64,000 bases of DNA from Pseudomonas viridiflava. GTDB lineage: Bacteria > Pseudomonadota > Gammaproteobacteria > Pseudomonadales > Pseudomonadaceae. The stretch spans positions 81,669-145,668 of the forward strand of contig UVIF01000016.1 in the NCBI GenBank assembly GCA_900596015.1. Direction: 5' to 3'. A model generated the notes under the pieces. It did not search any database and was not told where the DNA came from. It saw only the letters and a program-made list of their open reading frames with translations. Within the stretch, counting starts at the first letter, position 1. Every line of letters starts with the position of its first letter. Both the position numbers and the translations under genes were made by a program. Positions 42,972 through 51,970 of the stretch are shown here, piece by piece.

Positions 42972-42992
42972 ATATAGCAGGTCCCATGCCAA
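42972..42992 (-). promoter_or_regulatory. Sigma-54 promoter of crcZ
   Basis: On the minus strand TTGGCATGGGACCTGCTA (42992-42975) has the RpoN -24 GG and -12 GC exactly 10 bases apart. Transcription should start near 42966. Confidence 0.9.
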
Positions 42993-42994
42993 CT

Positions 42995-43012
42995 TTTGCA
43001 AACCCTTGCAAA
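42995..43012. promoter_or_regulatory. Inverted repeat next to the crcZ -24 element
   Basis: TTTGCAA-ACCC-TTGCAAA, a perfect 7-bp dyad just upstream of the sigma-54 promoter. Its role is unknown; it shares TGCAA/TTGCA half-sites with the palindromes upstream of the BON-domain gene. Confidence 0.4.
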
Positions 43013-43089
43013 ACGGGGCTTTGCGCGTCTGAAGGCGATGATCGAGGGCTGAAATCGACCCTGAATTCGTTACCGATGGAACCGTGTCT

Positions 43090-43115
43090 TGTTACGTCGC
43101 AAGCCTAGGGTAACA
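43090..43115. promoter_or_regulatory. CbrB activator site (UAS) of crcZ
   Basis: TGTTAC (43090-43095), 14-base spacer, GTAACA (43110-43115): a perfect palindrome of the reported CbrB binding type (TGTTAC-N13/14-GTAACA). It lies about 100-125 bases upstream of the -24 element, as an enhancer should. Confidence 0.85.
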
Positions 43116-43171
43116 GTTTGTCACGGCTACGCGTCAACCCGCGCAAACCCGCGGGCTAGAGCTGAAACGTA

Positions 43172-44605
43172 TCAGCTTTCGCTGGCCACGCTCGACTTGC
43201 GTCGCGGAATTCCCAAGCGCTGGCGACGCTCCCACAGGCACTTGCGGCTGACGCCCAATTTGCGCGCCAGTTCGGTCTCGGTCATGTGGTCTTGATGCTC
43301 CAGCACGAAGTGCTGAAAGTAATCTTCCAGGGAGAGATCTTCGGTAGGATCGTGGGCCGTATTGTTCGCCCCGTTCTGCTGGGAAGGCAGGCCAACGAAG
43401 TCGTCGGTGTCCTGCAGGTCGGCCAGTTCGATGTCGATGCCCAGCAACTCGGCCGATATCTCGGTGCTCTCGCTGAGGATCACCGAGCGCTCGACGGCAT
43501 TTTCCAGTTCGCGCACGTTACCTGGCCACGAATACTGACGAATCGCCTGCTCGGCGTCGGCGGCGAAACGCAGGTCGGTACGTCCGATCCGGGCGCTCTG
43601 GCGAATCAGGAACGCCTTGGCAATTTCTCCGACATCGGCGCCGCGCTCGCGCAGCGGGGGCAACTTCAAGGCAATCACGTGCAGTCGGTAGTAGAGGTCC
43701 TCGCGGAACTGCCCCAGCTTGGCCAGGCTTTTCAGGTCCCGGTGGGTTGCGGCAATCAGGCGAACGTCGACTTTCTGCGACTGCACCGAACCCACGCGGC
43801 GAATCTCGCCTTCCTGCAGCACGCGAAGCAAGCGCGCCTGGGCCTCGAGGGGCAACTCGCCGATCTCGTCGAGAAACAGCGTTCCGCCATCGGCAGCCTC
43901 GACCAGACCGGCGCGTCCGGCGCTCGCGCCGGTGAACGCACCTTTCTCGTGACCGAAGAGTTCGGATTCGATCAGTGTTTCCGGGATCGCCGCACAGTTC
44001 ACCGAGATCATCGGCGCCTTCGCACGTTTGGACAGGTTGTGCAGTGCCCGCGCGACCAGCTCCTTGCCGGTGCCGGACTCACCCTGGATGAGCACGTTCG
44101 AATCGGTCGGGGCGACCTTGCGAATCTTGCTGTAGAGATCCTGCATGGGCGGGCAGGAGCCGATGATACCGATATCGCCATTGGCATTCTGCGCGGCGGG
44201 CTTTTCCGCGCCGGCCTTGTTCGCCGGGCGCTCTGCCGCTGCCGCGGGTGCGTTCTGGCGATCGCGCAGGATGCGCGCGGCGGCCTGCAGCATTTCATCG
44301 TGGTCGAAGGGCTTGGCGATGTAGTCGACCGCGCCCATTTTCATCGAGTCCACTGCCGAGCGCAGGCTGGCATAGCTGGTCATGATGAGCACCGGTGTGC
44401 CTTCGCCAAGCTTGATCAGTTCGGTGCCCGGCGCACCCGGCAGGCGCAGGTCGCTGATGATCAGGTCGAACGATGCGATGCTGAACCGCTCCTGCGCTTC
44501 CTGCACGGAGCCGGCCTCACTGACCTGATACTGGTTTCGTTCGAGCAGGCGACGCAGGGCAGATCGAATGATGGTTTCGTCTTCGACGATCAAAATATGC
44601 GGCAT
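43172..44605 (-). CDS. cbrB: Two-component response regulator CbrB (sigma-54 activator)
   Basis: 477-aa NtrC-family enhancer-binding protein. Receiver domain 1-115 with phospho-acceptor Asp52 (IISDLRLPG); AAA+ domain about 145-375 with Walker A GESGTGKE (175-182) and the sigma-54 contact loop GAFTGA (222-227); Fis-type helix-turn-helix at the end ([24 protein letters not shown]). CbrB activates crcZ and genes for amino-acid and carbon use. It lies 22 bases after cbrA, and its own target crcZ is directly downstream. Confidence 0.97.
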   Translation of the reverse strand: MPHILIVEDETIIRSALRRLLERNQYQVSEAGSVQEAQERFSIASFDLIISDLRLPGAPGTELIKLGEGTPVLIMTSYASLRSAVDSMKMGAVDYIAKPFDHDEMLQAAARILRDRQNAPAAAAERPANKAGAEKPAAQNANGDIGIIGSCPPMQDLYSKIRKVAPTDSNVLIQGESGTGKELVARALHNLSKRAKAPMISVNCAAIPETLIESELFGHEKGAFTGASAGRAGLVEAADGGTLFLDEIGELPLEAQARLLRVLQEGEIRRVGSVQSQKVDVRLIAATHRDLKSLAKLGQFREDLYYRLHVIALKLPPLRERGADVGEIAKAFLIRQSARIGRTDLRFAADAEQAIRQYSWPGNVRELENAVERSVILSESTEISAELLGIDIELADLQDTDDFVGLPSQQNGANNTAHDPTEDLSLEDYFQHFVLEHQDHMTETELARKLGVSRKCLWERRQRLGIPRRKSSVASES

Positions 44606-44627
44606 TGATTCAATTCTCTCGACGGTC

Positions 44628-47576
44628 TCAGTTCACAGCGGACGTCGCTTCGACATGACGCGGCAATGTCACCCGAATTCGGGTACCGCGCTGGCTCAGG
44701 GGATCGGCCGGGCTGTCGATGGTGATCTGTCCATAATGCTCTTCAACGATGGAATAGACCAGAGCGAGCCCCAGTCCGGTTCCTTCGCCCGGGTCCTTGG
44801 TAGTGAAGAACGGTTCGAATAACCGATCCATGATGTTCTTGGGAATGCCGCTGCCTTCGTCTTCGACGATGAGGTCGACGGTGTGTTCGCACGCTTCGGT
44901 CTTGACCCGCACCGCGCCTCCCGCCACCGAGGCATCTCGGGCGTTGGACAACAGGTTGATCAGCACCTGCGCCAGGCGTTGTGGATCACCCACTGCCCAG
45001 TGCTCCGGATCGCACAGGTTGTAGAACTGGATCTCGAAGTTGCGCCTGTTCAGTGCCAACAGGCCGATGGCGTCCTGCGCCACCTGGGCCAGGTTGACCG
45101 GCTCGTCGCTGTGCTGGTGGCCGCCGGCGTGGGCAAAGCTCATCAGTGACTGGACGATGCGCGACACGCGCTTGGTCTGCTCGAGAATCTGGCTGCTCAG
45201 TTCGGTGATCTCGCTGTCTTCCTCGCGCTCTTCGCGCAGGTTCTGCGCCAGGCAGGCGATGCCAGTGATCGGGTTGCCGATCTCGTGGGCCACCCCGGCC
45301 GCCAGCCTGCCGATGCTGGCCAGCCGCTCGGAGTGCACCAGCTTGTCCTCGAGCATCTGCGTTTCGGTCAGGTCCTCGACCAACACCACCAGTCCACTGT
45401 TTCCCGGCGCAAGCGGCTCGTCGATGGCGGCTTTGTGCAGGTTCAGCCAGCGTGTCTGCCCATCCAGTGCCAGGCGTTGCTTGTGCAGGTGCTCATCGGG
45501 CACGTTGATGAAGTCGATCAGCAGGCTGCGCCATGGTTGGCTGATGGTGACCAGGCGCGAGCCGACCACACGCTGGGCGGGCACGCCGGTCAGGTCTTCC
45601 ATGGCCTTGTTCCACATCAGGATCTCCTGGTCCTTGGCCAGCGAGCAAACGCCCATGGGCAGTTCCTGCAGGGTCTGCCGATGATAGCGACGCAGCGCAT
45701 CGAGCTCGGCGGCAAGGCCGGTCAGGCGCGAGTGATAATCTTCCAGCCGGCTTTCGATGAAGTGGATGTCCTCGGTGACATAGTTCTCGCTGCCTGATTT
45801 ATAGGGCAGGAACGTCTCGACCATGTCTTGCGCCACGCTGGGGCCCATGAGCCCGGACAGGTTGGCCTCGATCCGGTCGCGCAGACGCCGCAAGGCGTAG
45901 GGTCGGCGCTCGTCGAACGGCAGGTAGAGGTCGCGCAGGGCCTGTTCCACCTCGCGCTGGGCGGCCTTGGCGCCCAGTGGTTTGGCCAGTTGCGTGGCGA
46001 ACTCCTGGGGCGAGGCGGCATGCAGTTCGCGCCGCTGCGGGCGGCGCACGTTATCCACCGCACAGGCTTCGGCAGCACTGACTTCTTCACTGCTGGCGGC
46101 AGTGAACAGCGAGATCAGCGTGAACAGCAGCACGTTGGCAGCCAGCGAAGCGATGGCTGCCATGTGCCAGCTGGTATCGTCGAGCACGTAGATCATGTTC
46201 AGGCGCGGAATGTAGAAACCTTGCAGGTTGCCGATCAGCGGCAACAACATGGTCACCAGCCAGACAGCCATGCCGGCCAGCAGACCGGCGATGAATCCGC
46301 GTCGGTTCGCGGTGGGCCAGTACAGCACCGACAGCACGCCCGGCAAAAACTGCAGCGTGGCGACAAAGGCGACGATCCCCAGGTGTGCAAGGTCCTGCTT
46401 GGCGCCCAGCAGCAGGTAGAAGGCATAGCCGGCCATGATGATGGCGACGATCAGCGCCCGGCGTGTCCATTTCAGCCAGCGGTAGATGTTGCCTTCGGCC
46501 GGCGGCTGATACAGCGGCAGCACCAGGTGGTTGAGCATCATCCCCGACAGCGCCAGGGTGGTGACGATGATCAGCCCGCAGGACGCGGAAAGTCCGCCTA
46601 CATAAGCCAGCAGCGCCAACGATTTGCTGTTGGCGGCAATGCCGATGCCCAGGGTGAAGAACTCCGGACTGGTCGTCGCGCCCAGGCGCAGGCCGGCCCA
46701 CAGGATCAGCGGCACGGCGAGGCTCATCAGCAGCAGGAACAGCGGCAGCCCCCAGCTGGCGCTGACCAGCGCACGCGGATTGAGGTTTTCGGTGAAGACC
46801 ATGTGGTACATGTGCGGCATGACGATCGCCGAGGCGAAGAACACCAGCAGCAGCGTGCGCCAAGGTCCCTCTTGCAGCGGCGCATGCAGCGAAGCGAGGG
46901 CAGCCTGGTTCTGCAGCAGCCATTGCTCCAGATCGTGCGGGCCGTCGAACACCCCGTACAGGGCATACAGGCCGATCCCGCCTAGGGCGATCAGCTTGAT
47001 GACGGATTCGAAGGCGATGGCAAATACCAGGCCTTCATGCTTCTCGCGGGTGGCGATGTGACGTGAGCCGAAGAAGATCGTGAACAGCGTGATCAGCACG
47101 CAGAAGCTCAACGCCACGCGGTTCTGTACCGGTTCGCGAGTCATGATGCCAATTGAATCGGCCACTGCCTGGATTTGCAGTGCAAGCAGGGGCAGTACGC
47201 CGACCAGCATGAACACCGTTGTCAGCGCGCCGGCCCAGGTGCTGCGAAAACGAAACGCGAAAAGGTCTGCCAGCGACGACAATTGGTAGGTACGGGTGAC
47301 CTTGAGTATCGGATACAGCAACACCGGCGCCAGCAGGAACGCGCCGGAAACCCCCAGGTAGCAAGCCAGAAAACCATAGCCGTATTGATAGGCCAGGCCC
47401 ACCGTGCCGTAGAACGCCCAGGCGCTGGCATAGACACCCAGCGACAAGGTGTAGGTCAGCGGATGGCGGATGATTGCCCGGGCGATCATGCCGCGCTCGC
47501 TGACCCAGGCCACCGCGAACAGCACCAGCAGGTAGGCTGCGCTGACCAGCAGCATCTGGGTAAGGCTAAAGCTCAT
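44628..47576 (-). CDS. cbrA: Sensor histidine kinase CbrA with SSS transporter-like N-terminus
   Basis: 982-aa sensor. Residues about 1-500 contain 12-14 transmembrane helices of the sodium/solute symporter family (STAC/SLC5-like), followed by a linker, a PAS domain (about 645-745, LPMGVCSLAKDQEILMWNKAME) and a histidine kinase core: H box SIGRLAAGVAHEIGNPITGI, N box INLLSNARDA, G boxes VEDEGSGIP and GTGLGLALVYSIV. It responds to the C/N balance and reportedly histidine uptake. Starts at 47582 (ATG) and 47585 (GTG) are also possible; 47576 gives MSFSLTQMLL. It overlaps cbrX. Confidence 0.96.
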   Translation of the reverse strand: MSFSLTQMLLVSAAYLLVLFAVAWVSERGMIARAIIRHPLTYTLSLGVYASAWAFYGTVGLAYQYGYGFLACYLGVSGAFLLAPVLLYPILKVTRTYQLSSLADLFAFRFRSTWAGALTTVFMLVGVLPLLALQIQAVADSIGIMTREPVQNRVALSFCVLITLFTIFFGSRHIATREKHEGLVFAIAFESVIKLIALGGIGLYALYGVFDGPHDLEQWLLQNQAALASLHAPLQEGPWRTLLLVFFASAIVMPHMYHMVFTENLNPRALVSASWGLPLFLLLMSLAVPLILWAGLRLGATTSPEFFTLGIGIAANSKSLALLAYVGGLSASCGLIIVTTLALSGMMLNHLVLPLYQPPAEGNIYRWLKWTRRALIVAIIMAGYAFYLLLGAKQDLAHLGIVAFVATLQFLPGVLSVLYWPTANRRGFIAGLLAGMAVWLVTMLLPLIGNLQGFYIPRLNMIYVLDDTSWHMAAIASLAANVLLFTLISLFTAASSEEVSAAEACAVDNVRRPQRRELHAASPQEFATQLAKPLGAKAAQREVEQALRDLYLPFDERRPYALRRLRDRIEANLSGLMGPSVAQDMVETFLPYKSGSENYVTEDIHFIESRLEDYHSRLTGLAAELDALRRYHRQTLQELPMGVCSLAKDQEILMWNKAMEDLTGVPAQRVVGSRLVTISQPWRSLLIDFINVPDEHLHKQRLALDGQTRWLNLHKAAIDEPLAPGNSGLVVLVEDLTETQMLEDKLVHSERLASIGRLAAGVAHEIGNPITGIACLAQNLREEREEDSEITELSSQILEQTKRVSRIVQSLMSFAHAGGHQHSDEPVNLAQVAQDAIGLLALNRRNFEIQFYNLCDPEHWAVGDPQRLAQVLINLLSNARDASVAGGAVRVKTEACEHTVDLIVEDEGSGIPKNIMDRLFEPFFTTKDPGEGTGLGLALVYSIVEEHYGQITIDSPADPLSQRGTRIRVTLPRHVEATSAVN

Positions 47577-47742
47577 CGGCATCACGCTGGCTCTGCAGGA
47601 TAAAGGTCACCACGATCAGAATCAGCCACAGCAGGTAAGGTCGGTACCACGCACCGGTGGGCTCGATCCACCAGTCCATGATGGCGGGGGAGAACAGGTA
47701 GATCCCCACCACCAGAAGCAGGACCAAACGATAGATATACAT
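47566..47742 (-). CDS. cbrX: Small membrane protein upstream of and overlapping cbrA (CbrX)
   Basis: 58-aa protein with two predicted membrane helices (about 4-20 YRLVLLLVVGIYLFSPA and 35-50 PYLLWLILIVVTFILQ) joined by a Trp-rich loop, and a charged end QSQRDADEL. Its last codons overlap the cbrA start by 11 bases or more, implying translational coupling. The arrangement corresponds to what has been called cbrX in P. putida, described as co-expressed with cbrA; the name is from memory. A resemblance to small subunits that accompany SSS transporters is a reasonable inference given the CbrA N-terminus. Confidence 0.75.
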   Translation of the reverse strand: MYIYRLVLLLVVGIYLFSPAIMDWWIEPTGAWYRPYLLWLILIVVTFILQSQRDADEL

Positions 47743-47834
47743 GCTGGCCTCAAGGTAGGGTATGTGTGCGAAAACAGTGCGGCGATGGTAGCGGATCGGC
47801 GTGTCGCTGCGAAGAGCCAGGCACCAGCCGATCA

Positions 47835-48722
47835 CTACTGCAGCTGGGCTTCTGCCATCGTGCGTACACGGGGAATCGCACTGCTGTCCCAATGCTCCAC
47901 CCCCCAGCGCAACACGTCTTGCACACCGCCATGCGCCAGGTCTGCCTCGGGCCGCTGGCCCAGCGCGCGCAAGGCCCGTACCAACAGCGCAGCGGCCTGA
48001 TCGGCATCCAGAGGCGGCGACCGGTAGCTTTTGCCCAGCTTGTTGCCATCGGGTTGGATGATCAGGGGAACGTGCAGGTAACGCGGCTGCGGCAACCCAA
48101 GCAGCTCTTGCAGATACAAATGGCGCGGCGTCGAATCGAGCAGATCGGCACCGCGAACGATGTCGGTCACTCCCTGCCACGCATCGTCCAGCACCACCGC
48201 CAATTGATAGGCATACAGGCCGTCGCGACGACGAATGACAAAATCCCCCGACTCGTCTCCCAAATGTTGTGAAGACAACCCCTGTACACGGTCCTCGAAT
48301 CGATACCGCAGTTCGGGGACGCGCACGCGGATGGCGGCATCCTGCGTGGAGTGTCCGGCATTGCGGCACGTGCCGGGGTAGATCCCTCCATAGGGTTCCA
48401 GCTGCTTGCGTGAGCAGGTGCAGGCGTAAGCCAGTCCTTGCGCCAACAGACGGTCGATCACCTGCTGATAGGCCGCATGCCGCTGGCTCTGGTAGACCAC
48501 CTCGCCATCCCACTGCAACCCGTAGCGTTCCAGGGTCTTGAGGATAGCCGTCTGCGCACCGGCGACCTCCCGGGGCGGGTCCAGGTCCTCCATGCGCAGC
48601 AGCCAGCGACCACCTGCGGCGCGCGCGTCCAGCCATGAGGCCAGGGCGGCCACCAGGGAGCCGAAATGCAGGTAGCCGCTCGGGGTCGGAGCAAAGCGAC
48701 CTATATAAGGAAGGGTAGTCAT
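47835..48722 (-). CDS. gluQ: Glutamyl-Q tRNA(Asp) synthetase
   Basis: 295-aa truncated glutamyl-tRNA synthetase paralogue that attaches glutamate to queuosine at position 34 of tRNA-Asp. Class I motifs: RFAPTPSGYLHFGS (HIGH-like) and KLGKS (KMSKS-like); zinc site CTCSRKQLEPYGGIYPGTCR (Cys-x-Cys...Tyr...Cys). The anticodon-binding domain of GluRS is missing, as expected. It follows dksA, the dksA-gluQ pair known in gamma-proteobacteria. The start at 48722 is MTTLPYIGRFAPTPSG. Confidence 0.96.
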   Translation of the reverse strand: MTTLPYIGRFAPTPSGYLHFGSLVAALASWLDARAAGGRWLLRMEDLDPPREVAGAQTAILKTLERYGLQWDGEVVYQSQRHAAYQQVIDRLLAQGLAYACTCSRKQLEPYGGIYPGTCRNAGHSTQDAAIRVRVPELRYRFEDRVQGLSSQHLGDESGDFVIRRRDGLYAYQLAVVLDDAWQGVTDIVRGADLLDSTPRHLYLQELLGLPQPRYLHVPLIIQPDGNKLGKSYRSPPLDADQAAALLVRALRALGQRPEADLAHGGVQDVLRWGVEHWDSSAIPRVRTMAEAQLQ

Positions 48723-48754
48723 GGGTGCGGGATTCTACGGGCAATACAAAAACA

Positions 48755-48780
48755 AAAGGACGCCGTGGCGTCCCTTTGTC
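48755..48780 (-). terminator. Terminator between dksA and gluQ
   Basis: On the minus strand AAAGGGACGC-CACG-GCGTCCTTTTGTTTTT: a GC stem (GGACGC/GCGTCC, 48773-48758) and a T-rich tail. It sits in the 64-base dksA-gluQ gap and so limits gluQ read-through, as reported for E. coli and Shigella. Confidence 0.8.
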
Positions 48781-48786
48781 GACAGG

Positions 48787-49230
48787 TCATTTGCCGACCT
48801 GTTTTTCCTTGATTTCCGCCAAGGTCTTGCAGTCGATGCACAGATCGGCGGTCGGACGCGCCTCGAGACGGCGAATGCCGATCTCGATGCCGCAGGATTC
48901 GCACCAGCCGTACTCTTCGTCTTCGATCAACTGCAGCGTCTTGTCGATCTTCTTGATCAGCTTGCGCTCGCGATCGCGCGCGCGCAGTTCGAGGCTGAAT
49001 TCCTCTTCCTGGCTGGCCCGATCGGCCGGGTCTGGAAAGTTGGCGGCTTCATCCTTCATGTGGTCGACAGTGCGATCCACTTCCTGCATCAAGTCTTGTT
49101 TCCACTTGTTCAGGATCTTGGTGAAGTGAGCACGCATCGGCGCGCCCATGTATTCCTCGCCCTTCGTCGCAACGTAGGGAGCGAAGCCGGAAAAGTTGCC
49201 AGTACTTTGTTGCTTTTCATTGGTGGGCAT
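48787..49230 (-). CDS. dksA: RNA polymerase-binding transcription factor DksA
   Basis: 147-aa secondary-channel factor that with ppGpp represses rRNA promoters and activates amino-acid genes. Coiled coil about 33-105 with acidic tip FPDPADRAS (Asp67, Asp70); four-cysteine zinc finger Cys110, Cys113, Cys131, Cys134. This is the canonical zinc-containing form, not the Cys-free DksA2. A putative DksA-sensitive promoter lies at the right end of this window. Confidence 0.98.
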   Translation of the reverse strand: MPTNEKQQSTGNFSGFAPYVATKGEEYMGAPMRAHFTKILNKWKQDLMQEVDRTVDHMKDEAANFPDPADRASQEEEFSLELRARDRERKLIKKIDKTLQLIEDEEYGWCESCGIEIGIRRLEARPTADLCIDCKTLAEIKEKQVGK

Positions 49231-49473
49231 GAATCAACCGCCTCTCGCTCTACTAATCCATTGCGCAGGATGATCCCTCTCCGACACCCGCCGGCCCTGC
49301 GACTGCAAGCCGGCGAACTTACCAGATCGAACCAGCACGCGCTACTCCCGGTTGTCGTGCCCGGAACGCCTGCGTCGCAGGCACGATGTGGTGGGTTTCG
49401 ATCGCACGTTCGGCGAAACGTTCGATGCAAAGGTTGGGTAGAATCGGCTTTTTCTTCGTCGCAAGGAATACCC

Positions 49474-50649
49474 ATGGCTCCGCTCTACAGCGCCCGCAGT
49501 CGCGCCATCGAACCTTTTCACGTGATGGCGCTGCTGGCCCGTGCCAATGAACTGCAGAGCCAGGGTCATGACGTGATCCACCTGGAAATCGGTGAGCCGG
49601 ACTTCACCACGGCGGCCCCCATCGTTGCCGCCGGGCAGGCCGCATTGGCCGCTGGCCATACCCGCTACACCGCAGCACGAGGGCTGCCGGCGCTGCGCGA
49701 GGCCATCGCTGGTTTCTATCGGCAGCGTTACGGCTTGGACATCGACCCGCAGCGCATCATGATTACGCCAGGCGGCTCGGGAGCCTTGCTGCTGGCCGCC
49801 AGCCTGCTGGTCGATCCGGGCAGGCACTGGCTCCTGGCAGACCCCGGCTACCCGTGCAATCGGCATTTTCTGCGCTTGGTCGAGGGCGCCGCGCACCTGG
49901 TGCCGGTGGGCCCCGAACAGCGCTATCAGCTCAACGCCCAACTGGTGGAGCAGCACTGGGACGAGCACAGCGTCGGTGCCTTGGTGGCATCGCCTGCCAA
50001 CCCTACCGGCACGCTCCTGAACAAGGACGAACTGAGCGCATTGAGCCAAGCCGTCAAGGCTCGGCAAGGGCATCTGGTGGTCGACGAGATCTACCACGGC
50101 CTGACCTATGGCACGACGGCTACCAGTGTGCTCGAAGTGGACGACGACGCCTTCGTCCTGAATAGTTTTTCCAAGTATTTCGGAATGACTGGATGGCGGC
50201 TCGGCTGGCTGGTCGCGCCGCCTCAAGCCATCCCTGAGCTGGAGAAACTGGCACAGAATCTGTACATCAGCGCACCGAGCATGGCACAGCATGCAGCATT
50301 GGCCTGCTTCGAACCGGCCACACTGGAGATCTTCGAGCAGCGCCGCGAAGCCTTCGGTCACCGCCGTGACTATCTGTTGCCCGCCTTGCGTGCCCTGGGA
50401 TTTGGGATTGCGGTGGAGCCTGAGGGTGCGTTCTACCTGTATGCCGATATCAGTGCATTCAGCGACGATGCCTTCGCGTTCTGCCAGCATTTCCTGGAAA
50501 CCGAGCATGTGGCTTTCACGCCCGGCCTGGATTTCGGCCGCTACAAAGCTAGTCACCATGTCCGTTTCGCCTATACCCAAAGTCTCCCGCGGTTGGAGCA
50601 AGCCGTCGCGCGGATTGCCCGTGGCCTGAAGAGCTGGCAGGCACGATGA
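49474..50649 (+). CDS. Pyridoxal-phosphate-dependent aminotransferase, class I/II
   Basis: 391-aa fold-type I aminotransferase. PLP-lysine is Lys234 in [16 protein letters not shown]; other motifs are GEPDFTT at the N-terminus, the SPANPTG loop, [12 protein letters not shown] (Asp pairing the pyridine N), and a C-terminal Arg in [10 protein letters not shown] for the carboxylate. The substrate cannot be told from the sequence; relatives include alanine and aspartate/valine aminotransferases. The start at 49474 follows AAGGAA; the upstream open frame, antisense to dksA, is spurious. Its stop overlaps sfsA (ATGA). Confidence 0.85.
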   Translation: MAPLYSARSRAIEPFHVMALLARANELQSQGHDVIHLEIGEPDFTTAAPIVAAGQAALAAGHTRYTAARGLPALREAIAGFYRQRYGLDIDPQRIMITPGGSGALLLAASLLVDPGRHWLLADPGYPCNRHFLRLVEGAAHLVPVGPEQRYQLNAQLVEQHWDEHSVGALVASPANPTGTLLNKDELSALSQAVKARQGHLVVDEIYHGLTYGTTATSVLEVDDDAFVLNSFSKYFGMTGWRLGWLVAPPQAIPELEKLAQNLYISAPSMAQHAALACFEPATLEIFEQRREAFGHRRDYLLPALRALGFGIAVEPEGAFYLYADISAFSDDAFAFCQHFLETEHVAFTPGLDFGRYKASHHVRFAYTQSLPRLEQAVARIARGLKSWQAR

Positions 50650-51359
50650 TTTTCTCGCCGGCCCTGGAGCAGGGGCGCCTGATCCAGCGCTACAAGCGGT
50701 TTCTGGCCGACATCGAACTCGAAAGCGGTGAGCGGATGACCATCCATTGTCCCAACACCGGCTCGATGCTCAACTGCATGATGCCCGGTGGCCGCGTGTG
50801 GTTCACCCGCTCCAGCGACCCCAAGCGCAAGCTTCCAGGCACATGGGAGATCAGCGAAACCCCTCAGGGTCGCCTGGCATGCATCAATACCGCGCGGGCC
50901 AACGCTCTGGTCGAAGAGGCGTTGCACGCAGGTCGCATACCGGAGCTCGCCGGCTTCGTTGCACTCAAGCGCGAAGTGGCTTATGGCCAAGAGCGGAGCC
51001 GTATCGACTTTCGCCTGGATTACCCGGATGCCGAAGCGTGGGTTGAAGTGAAGAGTGTGACCCTGGGCTTTGCCGACAGCCGTGTCGCAGCGTTTCCCGA
51101 CGCTGTCACCCAACGCGGTGCGAAGCACCTGCGCGAGCTGGCCGTATTGGCACGGGGTGGGGTGCGGGCCGTGCAGTTGTATTGCGTCAACCTCGATGGG
51201 GTGGACGCTGTACGCCCGGCCACCGAGATCGACCCAGGCTACGCATCGGCATTGCGCCAGGCAGTGGAGGCCGGTGTTGAAGTACTGGCCTATGGTGTGC
51301 ATCTGGATACACGCGAGATTTTCATCGACCGACGCCTGCCGGTGAATCTGCAAGGCTGA
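50646..51359 (+). CDS. sfsA: SfsA (sugar fermentation stimulation protein homologue)
   Basis: 237-aa Sfs[36 protein letters not shown], and the nuclease-like core [21 protein letters not shown], which has the D...ExK pattern of PD-(D/E)XK nucleases. The protein binds DNA in E. coli and its physiological role is unclear. It overlaps the aminotransferase gene by ATGA. The terminator immediately downstream also serves prrF on the other strand. Confidence 0.95.
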   Translation: MIFSPALEQGRLIQRYKRFLADIELESGERMTIHCPNTGSMLNCMMPGGRVWFTRSSDPKRKLPGTWEISETPQGRLACINTARANALVEEALHAGRIPELAGFVALKREVAYGQERSRIDFRLDYPDAEAWVEVKSVTLGFADSRVAAFPDAVTQRGAKHLRELAVLARGGVRAVQLYCVNLDGVDAVRPATEIDPGYASALRQAVEAGVEVLAYGVHLDTREIFIDRRLPVNLQG

Positions 51360-51387
51360 GTGGACGGGCCTCCACCAAAGTCGAGGC

Positions 51388-51497
51388 AAAAAAAGACCCG
51401 GCAAAGTGCCGGGTCAATAACCGTGATTAGCCTGATGAGGAGACATCTGAAAGTCCGAACCAAGGGCCTTCCAGAGATCACCAGTCTCGCGACTGGA
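51388..51497 (-). ncRNA. prrF: PrrF-type iron-responsive small RNA
   Basis: About 110-nt sRNA on the minus strand. The conserved PrrF core CTCATCAGGCTAATCACGG (51439-51421) is intact, followed by the terminator GACCCGGCA-CTT-TGCCGGGTC and TTTTTTT (51388-51394). It begins just downstream of a Fur box with a TATGAT -10. PrrF RNAs are made in iron starvation and block mRNAs for iron-rich proteins such as SodB and aconitase. Pseudomonads have two copies; which one this is cannot be told. The name rests on recognition of the core, not on a search. Confidence 0.92.
51395..51415. terminator. Bidirectional terminator shared by sfsA and prrF
   Basis: GACCCGGCA - AAG - TGCCGGGTC, flanked by seven A (51388-51394). 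In the minus direction the A-run becomes a T-run, so it is a perfect terminator for prrF; for sfsA the tail AATAACC is weaker. Confidence 0.9.
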
Positions 51498-51500
51498 TGT

Positions 51501-51521
51501 GATAATCATAACGATTCTCAT
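51501..51521 (-). promoter_or_regulatory. Fur box and promoter of prrF
   Basis: GATAATCATAACGATTCTCAT is close to the Fur consensus GATAATGATAATCATTATC. On the minus strand it covers the TATGAT -10 element, so iron-loaded Fur would block prrF. Confidence 0.88.
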
Positions 51522-51573
51522 TTGAGAGTCAAGCGTCACGTGCAATTATTTCATCTGACTGTAAACCGTGGCT

Positions 51574-51846
51574 CTAGAGCCTGCGCGGAGGCGAAAGCGC
51601 TTCGACCTGGCTATTGAGACTGTTCTTTTGTTCGCACGACAGCTCACTCCAGTGCACATTGCGCAGCGCCCCCTCGATGGCATAAAGGAGCACTTTCGAG
51701 GCGCGAAAGCCACGCTGCCTCACGGCGCAGTAAGCCTGCACGGCGCCTGCCCGGCGCAGGTCGGAAGCACTGTGGATACCGACGGCATGCAGCCATTGAA
51801 CGGATGTCTTGCCCAGGTTCTTCAGGGTCAGAAGTTCATCGGTCAT
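51574..51846 (-). CDS. TfoX C-terminal domain protein
   Basis: 90-aa protein consisting only of the TfoX C-terminal (helix-hairpin-helix-like) domain: LKNLGKTSVQWLHAVGIHSASDLRRAGAVQAYCAV, KVLLYAIEGALRNVHWSEL. The N-terminal TfoX half is absent. TfoX/Sxy proteins control competence genes in Haemophilus, but isolated C-terminal domains are widespread and their function is not known. AGGAGG lies 7 bases before the ATG at 51846. It is monocistronic and points toward prrF. Confidence 0.85.
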   Translation of the reverse strand: MTDELLTLKNLGKTSVQWLHAVGIHSASDLRRAGAVQAYCAVRQRGFRASKVLLYAIEGALRNVHWSELSCEQKNSLNSQVEALSPPRRL

Positions 51847-51970
51847 CAAACCTCCTGGCCTCGGCCAAGGAATGAGCGGGGGGCGATGAAGCAGGTGCCA
51901 ATCTGGCAGTGTAGCGGTGGCAGAGCGGCCTGCCGAACGGCCGATCTGCCTTTGCAAAGCCTGGGGGGTG

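Noticed and set aside
42537..42977. Small ORFs within the crcZ region (78 aa minus, 98 aa plus)
   Set aside because: The region is explained by the sRNA with its promoter and terminator; the ORFs lack ribosome sites and have odd composition.
48721..49473. N-terminal extension of the aminotransferase frame antisense to dksA
   Set aside because: Covers dksA on the other strand; aminotransferase homology begins at 49474 with AAGGAA upstream.
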